Assembly (NCBI RefSeq): GCF_000166195.2
Contig: NZ_CM001403.1
Span: 1,488,001-1,552,000, forward strand
Source: Mucilaginibacter paludis DSM 18603
GTDB lineage: Bacteria > Bacteroidota > Bacteroidia > Sphingobacteriales > Sphingobacteriaceae
Direction: 5' to 3'
Length of the DNA stretch: 64,000 nt
Below the pieces are notes generated by a model. That model saw only the letters and a list, made by a program, of their open reading frames with translations. It did not search any database and had not been told where the DNA came from. The translations under genes were made by a program, and so were the position numbers. The first letter of the stretch is position 1; every line of letters begins with the position of its first letter. This document shows positions 8,304 to 16,033 of the stretch, one piece after another.

Positions 8304-10871
8304 ATGAGAATAATTCTACTGTTTTTTTTAGCTCTGCTGTTCAACGGGGCTCAACTATTTGCCCAAAGCCGAATTATGGGTAAAATACTCGATTCTAAAA
8401 CTAAAGAGTCTTTAATTGGGGCTACCGTTATGGTTAAGGGGACAACTATTGCCGCTTCGGCTGCTTTAGATGGTTCATTTAAAATCACTATTCCAGCTCC
8501 CGGAACTGGTGTATTGGTTTTTACGTATATTGGGTATGTTAGCAAAGAAATCACGGTTTCTGAAACTAAAAGTATTGGAACCGTATACCTCGAAGCAAAT
8601 TCATCGTCGTTGGGTGAGGTTACCGTAACCAGCGACGTAGCCATTGATCGTAAAACCCCCATAGCGGTAACCACTATCAACTCCCAGTTTATTGAAGAAA
8701 ATCTGGGTAACCAGGATTTGCCCGAGCTGCTTTCGGGCACGCCAAGTGTGCAGGTAACGCAACAGGGCGGCGGTTACGGCGATTCGCGTATCAATATCCG
8801 TGGTTTTAAAAGCGGCAGTAAAAATGGTAACGTAGCTTTAACTATTAACGGTATCCCGGTTAATGATATGGAAAACGGCTCAATTTTCTGGTCAAACTGG
8901 TCGGGCCTTGGCGATGTTACTTCTTCAATGCAAATTCAAAGAGGTTTAGGCGCATCCAAAATCGTTGTCCCTTCGTTTGGCGGTACTATAAATATAACTA
9001 CGCGTAATACAGATATTGAAAAAGGCGGCAGTATCCAACAAATTATTGGCAGCGATGGATTTTCAAAAACAGTATTTTCAGTTTCTTCAGGGTTAAACAA
9101 AAACGGATGGGCCGCAACATTTTCGGGAGGAAAAACTATAGGTAACGGAAATGCAGATGGCCTACAGTTTAACGTATATAGCTATTTTGCAAATATCACC
9201 AAGGTTTTCAATAAAAACCACTCGTTATCGTTAAATTTTATGGGCGCCAATCAAACACATGGGCAACGCTATAACCTTCCTATCGATACCTTTAGAAATG
9301 CGCCGCAAGGAACGCGTTATAATGGCAACTGGGGTATCAAAGACGGGCAAATCGTTAATCCGGTTACGAATAACTATAGCAAGCCCCTGGCATCGTTAAC
9401 CCATCATTGGACGTTAAACGAAACATCCGACATCTCAACTATCTTGTACGCAACCTCGGGAAGCGGGGGTACCGGCGCATACGTAGGTACAAGATACAAA
9501 ATCAGCAATCAATATTCTCCGCTTGATTTAACCGCGGCCGAAAAAGCAAACATGTCAAGCGCCGACGGTTCAGCCCTGAATTACATCCGCACCTCTCGCA
9601 ACGATCATTACTGGGCAGGTATAAGAAGCACTTACAATAAAAATTTCAGTTCCGGCGTAAACCTTTCTGCGGGCGTGGATGGCAGGTATTACGAAGGTAT
9701 ACATTACTACCAAGTTGCCGACCTTTTAGGCGCCAGCTACGTATTAGATAAATTTACAAGTAACCCGAGCGCGGCGGCAGCCGGTTCGGCATCAGGCGAT
9801 ATCAACAACCCTAACCACCAGGCAAAAGTTGGTGATAAAATAGGTTTTTATAATAAAGATGCCGTTATATCAGGCGGCGGATTTACACAGGTTGAATACT
9901 CTAAAAATGATTTATCGGTATTTGGAACATTATCTGCAAACGGAACCGGCTATCAGCGTAAGGATTTTTACAACTACTTAAATACCGATCCGCGCCAGTC
10001 AAGCCCGTATGTTAAGTTTTTTACATTCCAGGCAAAAACAGGCGCTAACTACAACATCGACAACCAATCGAATATTTTTGCCAACATAGGTTATATTACT
10101 AAACCACCGTATTACGATAACGTATTCTTAAGATTCACCAATACCATTAACACCTCTAACATTAACGAAGCACTGTTTAGCTACGAGTTAGGCTACGGCT
10201 ATAAGAGCCGCTTATTTAGCGCGAATGTAAACCTTTACAGATCGATGTACATGAACGAGGCTTACACCAATTCTGTACTGATTAGCAATGCACTTTACAG
10301 CGCCAGCGTTTCCGGTGTTAACGAGATGCACCAGGGAGTAGAAATAGAAGTAAAATCAAAACCGGTTAAAGGCGTTTATTTAAATGCAATGCTTTCCGTT
10401 GGCGATTGGTATTATACTAAAAACGCCGGCCCGGCTGTTGTTTATAACGATCAGCAACAAGCGGTTAGTTCGCTCGCCGAAGTTCAGATTAAGGGTTTAA
10501 AGGTTGGTGATGCATCGCAAACCACCGCATCAGTAAACTTACAGGTTGATGTTGTACCAGAACTTAAAATAGGTGCTACTTATAACTACAACGGCAACTA
10601 TACTTCAACCTTCCTGTTTACCAATGCCACCAAACCAGATTTGCATCCGTACAAAGTACCAAGCTACTCACTGGTTGGGATGAATGCCGTTTTCCGCTTC
10701 AAATTTGCCGGGCTCGATGGATCATTAATAGGTACGGTTACCAATTTATTTAATACCGTTTACCTATCGGACGCGTTTGACAGTACGCTGACCGGCAGCG
10801 TAGGATCTCCAACAACGGTTTATTACGGTATTTACAGGACGTTTACTACTGGTGTTAAAATTAAATTCTAA
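8304..10871 (+). CDS. TonB-dependent receptor with N-terminal carboxypeptidase-like domain
   Basis: This 855-residue outer-membrane protein has a signal peptide (1-21). A carboxypeptidase-regulatory-like beta domain follows at about 23-105 (SRIMGKILDSKTKESLIGATV). The plug domain spans about 115-225 and includes INIRGFKSGSKNGNVALTINGIPVNDMENG. A long beta-barrel runs to the terminal GVKIKF. Such receptors use TonB energy to import large or scarce ligands. There is no SusD partner; instead an unrelated lipoprotein gene follows after 22 bases. The divergent secreted nuclease makes nucleic acid fragments, nucleotides or phosphate a plausible ligand, but this is inference from context only. Confidence 0.93.
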   Translation: MRIILLFFLALLFNGAQLFAQSRIMGKILDSKTKESLIGATVMVKGTTIAASAALDGSFKITIPAPGTGVLVFTYIGYVSKEITVSETKSIGTVYLEANSSSLGEVTVTSDVAIDRKTPIAVTTINSQFIEENLGNQDLPELLSGTPSVQVTQQGGGYGDSRINIRGFKSGSKNGNVALTINGIPVNDMENGSIFWSNWSGLGDVTSSMQIQRGLGASKIVVPSFGGTINITTRNTDIEKGGSIQQIIGSDGFSKTVFSVSSGLNKNGWAATFSGGKTIGNGNADGLQFNVYSYFANITKVFNKNHSLSLNFMGANQTHGQRYNLPIDTFRNAPQGTRYNGNWGIKDGQIVNPVTNNYSKPLASLTHHWTLNETSDISTILYATSGSGGTGAYVGTRYKISNQYSPLDLTAAEKANMSSADGSALNYIRTSRNDHYWAGIRSTYNKNFSSGVNLSAGVDGRYYEGIHYYQVADLLGASYVLDKFTSNPSAAAAGSASGDINNPNHQAKVGDKIGFYNKDAVISGGGFTQVEYSKNDLSVFGTLSANGTGYQRKDFYNYLNTDPRQSSPYVKFFTFQAKTGANYNIDNQSNIFANIGYITKPPYYDNVFLRFTNTINTSNINEALFSYELGYGYKSRLFSANVNLYRSMYMNEAYTNSVLISNALYSASVSGVNEMHQGVEIEVKSKPVKGVYLNAMLSVGDWYYTKNAGPAVVYNDQQQAVSSLAEVQIKGLKVGDASQTTASVNLQVDVVPELKIGATYNYNGNYTSTFLFTNATKPDLHPYKVPSYSLVGMNAVFRFKFAGLDGSLIGTVTNLFNTVYLSDAFDSTLTGSVGSPTTVYYGIYRTFTTGVKIKF

Positions 10872-10893
10872 CAAAATATTAAATTCATAATTT

Positions 10894-12042
10894 ATGAAAA
10901 AATTATATTATTTGTTCGCATTAATAGCTGTGACATTCGCTTCGTGTGATCCCCTGAGCCAAACTTATAAAGCATTGGATGCAACCCCAAAAACTACTGC
11001 AGCAGCAACTTACACCACCACTTTAGGAACCTATAAATCAGCAACGGATGCTAATACAAGCATTCCTGCCAGTTTGCTTTCAAAATACCCAAGCGCGTCT
11101 GATGGTTCAAGCGCACTTGTTACTTTTTCGTTAGCTCCGTCCTCATCCAATGTGGCCGTGCCTGATAGTACGCTATCGCGTGTGTCAGTTACTCTTGCTA
11201 CGGCTGATTACAGTTTCCCGGCAAGTACACTGCCAAACGGAACAGCAGTTCCGGGCAATAGTACGGCATATCTTACTTCGGATGGCGTTATCAATTATCT
11301 TAACTATAAATATCCTACCCCTGCTGCAAACCAGTTAGTGGTATTAACTTATACTTATTACGAAGCTGGCAATACGCCGAGCTCGGGTTCAACTGTAACC
11401 GACTCATTTCTATACTTTGCTTCGGGATGGATCAAAGCCTACACTATAACTCCGGCTCAATATACCGCTGCCGGTCGTGGTGCAAACGGCTATTTTTCGG
11501 CTACCGACTACGCTGCGCTGTCGGGCTTTTTTAATGCTTTTTTGCGTGGCGATGCAGCCGTAATGGGGCCGGCTAAAACAGGTGACGTTAAGTATGTTAG
11601 CTATAAATTTACGGCTACTTACCAAAAAATAATGACTTTAACTTATGATGGAAGCAATTGGGTGCTTAAACAAACTTTACAATTCCTTAAAATAGCAGGC
11701 GTATGGGCACCTGACCCAACCGTATATATTACTTTTCCGGTTGTAAAAAATGTTACTTACGCCTATTTAAATAACCCTGCTAATGCTAACATTGGTACTG
11801 CCGACGCAAGAGCTAACGTAATCAGCTTTGGTGACTTTTCGATTTCCGGATCAGGTACCACAGTTTGGAATGATACTGACTTAACTGCGGCTCTTGCGGC
11901 AGGTTTGGTAGAAAAAATTGCTAAGCCGGTTGTCGGCGTTCCTTATACTGTAACCTATTATGTATATGTAAGCCCGAGTGTAGTTCCAAGAACTAAAACA
12001 TTTGTATATGATGGTACCAACTTTGTATACCAGGGCCATTAA
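10894..12042 (+). CDS. Lipoprotein of unknown function, partner of the TonB receptor
   Basis: I do not recognise the family. The 382-residue product has a lipoprotein signal peptide (MKKLYYLFALIAVTFASCDP, cysteine 18), so it is probably anchored in the outer membrane. The rest is rich in Thr, Ser, Tyr and Ala with alternating beta-like segments and no clear catalytic motif. It starts 22 bases after the TonB receptor stop and is followed by a terminator at 12063-12097, so the two genes look like a complete transcription unit. Its position suggests a surface ligand-binding partner of the receptor, comparable in role but not in sequence to SusD. Confidence 0.75.
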   Translation: MKKLYYLFALIAVTFASCDPLSQTYKALDATPKTTAAATYTTTLGTYKSATDANTSIPASLLSKYPSASDGSSALVTFSLAPSSSNVAVPDSTLSRVSVTLATADYSFPASTLPNGTAVPGNSTAYLTSDGVINYLNYKYPTPAANQLVVLTYTYYEAGNTPSSGSTVTDSFLYFASGWIKAYTITPAQYTAAGRGANGYFSATDYAALSGFFNAFLRGDAAVMGPAKTGDVKYVSYKFTATYQKIMTLTYDGSNWVLKQTLQFLKIAGVWAPDPTVYITFPVVKNVTYAYLNNPANANIGTADARANVISFGDFSISGSGTTVWNDTDLTAALAAGLVEKIAKPVVGVPYTVTYYVYVSPSVVPRTKTFVYDGTNFVYQGH

Positions 12043-12062
12043 AGCAAATTAATAAGGCTTAT

Positions 12063-12102
12063 AAGCGCAATGAGTTTTAAACTTATTGCGCTTTTTATTT
12101 AA
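12063..12102 (+). terminator. Intrinsic terminator of the receptor/lipoprotein operon
   Basis: AAGCGCAATGAG (12063-12074) pairs with CTTATTGCGCTT (12082-12093), with one wobble, across a 7-base loop. A T-rich tail follows. It is 20 bases after the lipoprotein stop. Confidence 0.85.
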
Positions 12103-12511
12103 TAACCCCTCACTTCATATCCTGCATATTAAAAGCAGGCGCAACATAGTCTTTCGGTAAAGTATGTCACCGAGTGTTAAAATAGCTGTAACATAATATT
12201 CTTTAGTAAGTTACAGGCAAAACAGTTAATCACCATTACGTTATCCTTCTCTACATGGGGCTACACAGTTAACCTATGTATTTATTTAGATGATACTTTT
12301 TTTGTTAAACAGAACATTCGCATCAAGTTACATTACCCCGCCATGTCATTCCAAACCTTAAGCAGGCAAAAATACTCCGATAAAACAAGCCCAATAAACA
12401 GCCCAACATCATTCAGCCAATCTACCATTTCCAATTATTTATTCACTTATTGACCAAAAAGCCACTCACAAAATGCCATATTTTTTTATTTTTGAATAAA
12501 AAATCACTGGT
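12103..12511. other. Gene-less spacer with a -7-like promoter box
   Basis: I see no gene in these 409 AT-rich bases. Near the right end TATTTTTG (12487-12494) matches the Bacteroidota -7 consensus TAnnTTTG and would start transcription about a dozen bases before the next gene. No TTG lies at the usual 19-21 base distance upstream. Confidence 0.45.
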
Positions 12512-13273
12512 ATGTTTTTTGAAAACAGTTATTTCTACTACATTTCTATAGGCTTGCAGGTTATTTGCGCTATTCACTGCATCCAACGAGGCAACCAGAA
12601 CAAATGGATCTGGCTGATTGTGTTTTTGCCTGTGGTTGGAAGTATCGCCTATATTTATACGGAGATGCTGTCCGGAAGAAATATGCGAGGCCCTAAATTA
12701 GATGTGGGCGCAATCATAAACCCCGGCGGCAAGATCAAAAAACTGGAAGAAAACCTGAGGTTTACCGATACGTTTGCTAACAAAATAAAATTAGCCGATG
12801 CTTACCTGGCAGCAGGTTATACTGGTCAGGCTATTGAACTTTACGAAAGCAGCCTTACCGGAACCTTTGCCGATAACGAACACGCCATATCACAATTGAT
12901 GCTTGCCTATTTTAACAAGCAACGTTACGAAGATGTGATTACCAGTGCCCGTAAAATAAGCCGCTCGCAAAAATTCCCCAAGTCAAAAGCGCACATGTTC
13001 TATGCCTTGTCGCTTGAAAACGTGGGCCAACCAGAAGCTGCCGAAACTGAGTTTAAAGCGATGAAAGGGCGTTACTCTTGCTTTGAGCAACGTTACCAGT
13101 ACGGCAAATTTTTATTGAGGGTAGGCCGCGATGATGACGCCCGCCGCATTTTTACCGACATATTAGACGAGCTCCCCCACCTGAGCTCAATGGAACGTAA
13201 AAGCAACCGCGCCTGGTTTAATAATACCAAAGAAGAGTTGAGGGCAATGGAAGTCGGCACCATTAAGCGTTAA
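12512..13273 (+). CDS. Membrane-anchored tetratricopeptide-repeat protein with PLDc-type N-terminal segment
   Basis: This 253-residue protein starts with two hydrophobic segments (about residues 6-25 and 32-52). Their pattern, CIQRGNQNKWIWLIVFLPVVGSIAY, resembles the membrane segment found at the start of cardiolipin synthases. No HKD catalytic motifs follow. Residues of about 85-245 form helical tetratricopeptide-like repeats (LADAYLAAGYTGQAIELYESSL; YGKFLLRVGRDDDARRIF). It is probably an inner-membrane scaffold facing the cytoplasm. Its partner is unknown. A -7 box at 12487 and its position alone between spacers suggest a single-gene unit. Confidence 0.8.
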   Translation: MFFENSYFYYISIGLQVICAIHCIQRGNQNKWIWLIVFLPVVGSIAYIYTEMLSGRNMRGPKLDVGAIINPGGKIKKLEENLRFTDTFANKIKLADAYLAAGYTGQAIELYESSLTGTFADNEHAISQLMLAYFNKQRYEDVITSARKISRSQKFPKSKAHMFYALSLENVGQPEAAETEFKAMKGRYSCFEQRYQYGKFLLRVGRDDDARRIFTDILDELPHLSSMERKSNRAWFNNTKEELRAMEVGTIKR

Positions 13274-13336
13274 TTGATACAAAAACATCAAACGGTATTT
13301 AATATTAGCTATTGTAAAATTCAATAATTAATCCTT

Positions 13337-13359
13337 ACTTTGTCAATCAAAGTACTTTT
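13337..13359. promoter_or_regulatory. Operator-like site 1 before the membrane protein/regulator pair
   Basis: ACTTTG (13337-13342), five bases, then CAAAGT (13348-13353) forms an inverted repeat that continues into ACTTTT. It contains the perfect palindrome AAAGTACTTT (13349-13358). The same arrangement with the same spacing recurs at 14317-14339 before the CreD-like gene. TTACTTTG (13335-13342) preceded by TTG 20 bases upstream (13312-13314) resembles a Bacteroidota promoter, so a bound repressor would cover the -7 box. The winged-helix protein encoded at 13995-14300 is the obvious candidate. Confidence 0.6.
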
Positions 13360-13362
13360 TGG

Positions 13363-13998
13363 ATGAAAAATCAAAATATTGAAGATGAGCTAAGCTCTAT
13401 CCGGAGTTTAATGGAACGGTCGTCTAAGTTTATTTCACTTAGTGGCTTATCGGGCATCATGGCAGGTGTTTACGCTTTGATAGGTTCAACACTTGCCTAT
13501 CATATTGTTTATAACAGTTCGGCGGCGGCATTTAGTTCGCGCGATTATCATGTAGCCGATCTGGATACTCACTTTAATATATTGATAGAGCTGCTTGCTA
13601 TAGCCGCAGCGGTTTTAGTAGCATCGGTAGGTACGGGTATCTTTTTAAGCTTTAAAAAGGCCCGCAAAAACGGGCACTCTATCTGGAACAATACCACACG
13701 CTCGCTACTTTTCCATGCGGCTATACCGTTGGTTACCGGGGGATTGTTCATGCTTATATTACTTGGCCGCGGTTATTATGGGATAGTTGCACCGGCTTCG
13801 CTTATTTTTTATGGCATTGCGGTAATTTCGGGTAGTCATTATACCTTTACTGATGTTAAATACCTTGGCTTGCTCCAAATCATATTAGGCTTAATAGCCG
13901 CGCTTTACCCGGGTTATGGGTTAATATTTTGGGCATTGGGTTTTGGTGTGCTGCACATTATTTATGGCAGCATTGTATACTTTAAATACGACAGGTGA
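13363..13998 (+). CDS. Conserved integral membrane protein of the creD-type locus
   Basis: I do not recognise a named function. The 211-residue protein has a short cytoplasmic start (MKNQNIEDELSSIRSLMERS) and about five to six hydrophobic segments, at roughly residues 25-45, 70-95, 115-135, 138-160, 165-185 and 185-205. Its stop overlaps the next start by 4 bases (GTGA), so it is translationally coupled to the winged-helix regulator. Similar membrane protein, regulator and CreD sets occur in this phylum. Together with the shared operator motif this suggests an envelope-stress or membrane-homeostasis role, which is inference. Confidence 0.8.
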   Translation: MKNQNIEDELSSIRSLMERSSKFISLSGLSGIMAGVYALIGSTLAYHIVYNSSAAAFSSRDYHVADLDTHFNILIELLAIAAAVLVASVGTGIFLSFKKARKNGHSIWNNTTRSLLFHAAIPLVTGGLFMLILLGRGYYGIVAPASLIFYGIAVISGSHYTFTDVKYLGLLQIILGLIAALYPGYGLIFWALGFGVLHIIYGSIVYFKYDR

Positions 13999-14300
13999 AA
14001 ATTCCGTTTGATAAATTAGATAAGGCTTTTGAAAACAGACTTCGATTACAGATCATGAGTGTGTTAATGGCCAACGAGCGGTATGATTTCAATTCGCTCA
14101 AAGAACTGTTTGACGTTACCGACGGCAACCTGGCCTCGCATTTGAAGGGCCTCGAGAAGGAAGAATATATCAACGTTAATAAGGCATTTCTTGGCCGAAA
14201 GCCTAATACCACCTATCAGGTTACAGAAAAAGGACGGACAGCCTTTAGGGCGCACCTTGACGCTTTGGAAAAGCTGATTAAACAACAAAAAACAAATTAA
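13995..14300 (+). CDS. Winged-helix transcriptional regulator (HTH_34-like)
   Basis: This 101-residue protein is essentially one winged-helix domain. The helix-turn-helix is FDKLDKAFENRLRLQIMSVL, then FNSLKELFDVTDGNLASHLKGLEKEEYI, and the wing includes RKPNTTYQVTEKGRTAF. It belongs with small MarR/ArsR-like regulators that bind inverted repeats as dimers. The GTG start at 13995 overlaps the upstream stop codon, giving translational coupling. The CreD-like gene follows after 60 bases. Two copies of an identically spaced ACTTTG-N5-CAAAGTACTTT motif flank this gene's operon and are its likely binding sites, so it would regulate itself and creD. Confidence 0.88.
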   Translation: MKIPFDKLDKAFENRLRLQIMSVLMANERYDFNSLKELFDVTDGNLASHLKGLEKEEYINVNKAFLGRKPNTTYQVTEKGRTAFRAHLDALEKLIKQQKTN

Positions 14301-14316
14301 TTTTTTTTATCCATAA

Positions 14317-14339
14317 ACTTTGAAATACAAAGTACTTTT
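14317..14339. promoter_or_regulatory. Operator-like site 2 before the CreD-like gene
   Basis: ACTTTG (14317-14322), five bases, then CAAAGT (14328-14333) followed by ACTTTT repeats the site at 13337-13359 with identical arm sequence and spacing, while the five central bases differ. It ends 21 bases before the creD start. Conservation of the arms but not the centre fits a dimeric protein binding site. Confidence 0.6.
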
Positions 14340-14360
14340 AAAAACATTATCCATACAACT

Positions 14361-15701
14361 ATGATACAAGAGATCGAAAATCAAAAACGCGTTAGCTGGT
14401 TTAAAGAGTCGGTGATAGTCAAGCTGTCAATTATTGCAGCGCTCATTCTTTTACTGCTGATCCCATCCGCCTGGATCCAAAACCTGATTACTGAGCGGGA
14501 AGGTACCCATCAGCAGGTATTGGATGACATATCGAATAATTGGTCGGGCAGCCAGCTCATACAGGGCCCTATACTCATTGTACCCTATAAAAGAGAAATT
14601 AAGGAGCTTGATAGCAATAAAAAAGAAGTAATCAGGCTGATAAACGAAACTTTGTATGTGCTGCCGCAAAACCTGAATATCAAAGCCAATGTAATTACCG
14701 ATGTTTTGCATCGCGGTATATTTGACGCCGTGGTATTTAACTCCAAAGTATTGATTAATGGTAATTTCGGTAAGCTGGAATTGGTTAAGCAGGGTATTGA
14801 TCCGTCATGGGTACAATACGACAAGGTGCGCCTTGTTTTTAGCATATCCGATTTAAAAGGTTTAAAAAGCAACCCGGTACTGCAACTCAACGGGCAAAAG
14901 TTTACCGCCGAACCCGATTTTGGTGCCCAAAGCCCTTTGGACAAAGGCTTACAGGTGAGTTTCAGTTTACCAAAGGATGATGAGCTTAACTTTAATTTTG
15001 ATCTGGACTTAAAAGGGAGCGATGAATTATCTTTTTTACACACGGGCAAAACCACTAATGTTGAAGTGAGCAGCAGCTGGCTAAGTCCTAAATTTGATGG
15101 TCGCTATCTACCCGATACCCGGATCATTAACAAAAGCGGGTTTAGTGCCAAATGGCGGATGCTTTACTATAATCGCCCGTTCCCTCAGCAATGGGTTAAC
15201 GATATGAATATGCTAACAGGTAAAAAAATCGACGATGCCATTTTCGGCGTAAAACTGCGCTTACCGGTTGATCAGTATCAAAAAACCATGCGCACCACCA
15301 AATATTCAACCCTGGTTATCCTACTCACCTTTGTGTCGCTATTTTTCACAGAACTGATCAGGAAACAACGCATCCATGTTTTCAATTATATCCTCATCGG
15401 CGCCGCAATGGTTATTTATTATACTTTGCTACTCTCCTTTTCAGAGCAATTAGGCTATAATCTGGCCTATTTGATAGCCTCGGTGGCAACTATTACGCTG
15501 ATAGCCGCTTTCACGTCATCATTGCTCAAAAACAAACAGGTTGCGCTTTTATTTGGCTTCATCCTCAGTACACTTTACGGGTTTATATTTATTTTGATCC
15601 AACTGGAACAACTATCACTCATGATAGGCAGTATACTGCTATTTATCGTTATTTCTTTATTGATGTATTTCTCCAGAAAAATTAACTGGGAAAAGCATTA
15701 A
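14361..15701 (+). CDS. creD: CreD-like inner membrane protein
   Basis: This 446-residue protein has the CreD (COG4452) layout. One transmembrane segment lies near residues 20-40 and is followed by the family signature GSQLIQGPILIVPYK. A large periplasmic beta-rich domain spans about 60-310, and at least five C-terminal transmembrane helices follow (about 312-440). In enterobacteria creD is induced by the CreBC two-component system and affects envelope integrity and colicin and beta-lactam responses. Here no CreBC is present and control seems to come from the winged-helix protein just upstream. The biochemical activity of CreD is not known. Confidence 0.9.
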   Translation: MIQEIENQKRVSWFKESVIVKLSIIAALILLLLIPSAWIQNLITEREGTHQQVLDDISNNWSGSQLIQGPILIVPYKREIKELDSNKKEVIRLINETLYVLPQNLNIKANVITDVLHRGIFDAVVFNSKVLINGNFGKLELVKQGIDPSWVQYDKVRLVFSISDLKGLKSNPVLQLNGQKFTAEPDFGAQSPLDKGLQVSFSLPKDDELNFNFDLDLKGSDELSFLHTGKTTNVEVSSSWLSPKFDGRYLPDTRIINKSGFSAKWRMLYYNRPFPQQWVNDMNMLTGKKIDDAIFGVKLRLPVDQYQKTMRTTKYSTLVILLTFVSLFFTELIRKQRIHVFNYILIGAAMVIYYTLLLSFSEQLGYNLAYLIASVATITLIAAFTSSLLKNKQVALLFGFILSTLYGFIFILIQLEQLSLMIGSILLFIVISLLMYFSRKINWEKH

Positions 15702-15707
15702 TTAAAC

Positions 15708-15736
15708 GCCCGGAAGCGTTCAACCTGCTTCCGGGC
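15708..15736 (+). terminator. Hairpin after creD, probable terminator
   Basis: GCCCGGAAG (15708-15716) pairs with CTTCCGGGC (15728-15736), a 9-bp perfect GC-rich stem starting 6 bases after the creD stop. The following tail is only moderately T-rich, so termination efficiency is uncertain. Confidence 0.65.
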
Positions 15737-15823
15737 TCTGTTAAATCCATATTAATTATCAAAACCAATTTGGTTTTAAGTATAAAAAATACTATGTTAG
15801 CATAATAATCAACACTAAATACG

Positions 15824-15934
15824 ATGAGCCGCGAGCTGACTGAATTTTCTGTAATGATTGATGAACACTTTGAACCGATAGAGATTAATAACGAAGAAAG
15901 CTTTTGGGATCTGATCTTGATTTTTTTTATCTGA
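15824..15934 (+). CDS. Possible 36-residue small protein
   Basis: An ATG frame of 36 codons encodes an acidic stretch (EHFEPIEINNEES) and ends with the hydrophobic segment FWDLILIFFI. I recognise no family. There is no clear promoter or ribosome-binding site, and it sits in the 323-base gap between creD and rlmD. It may be chance. Confidence 0.25.
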   Translation: MSRELTEFSVMIDEHFEPIEINNEESFWDLILIFFI

Positions 15935-16000
15935 GGTAGCACATCAATCCATTTTTTGAGCTCTGTAACAGGGCCTGTGGTATTTTGCGCCTTAACTTAG

Positions 16001-16027
16001 CATATTCAATTTTTCGAGTTAACTTTG
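16001..16027 (+). promoter_or_regulatory. Bacteroidota-type promoter of rlmD, nearly leaderless
   Basis: TAACTTTG at 16020-16027 matches the -7 consensus TAnnTTTG. A degenerate -33 element (TTAG) lies 19 bases upstream. The -7 box overlaps an in-frame TTG at 16025, and transcription should start about 5-7 bases further on, right at the ATG at 16034. The ATG is therefore the real start and the mRNA has almost no leader. Confidence 0.55.
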
Positions 16028-16033
16028 CAGTTC

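Noticed and set aside
8304..12042. SusC/SusD polysaccharide utilization pair
   Set aside because: The lipoprotein shows no SusD-like features, and no glycoside hydrolase is nearby.
16025..16033. TTG upstream start for rlmD
   Set aside because: It lies inside the predicted -7 promoter box, so it would not be in the transcript. The ATG at 16034 also matches the family start better.
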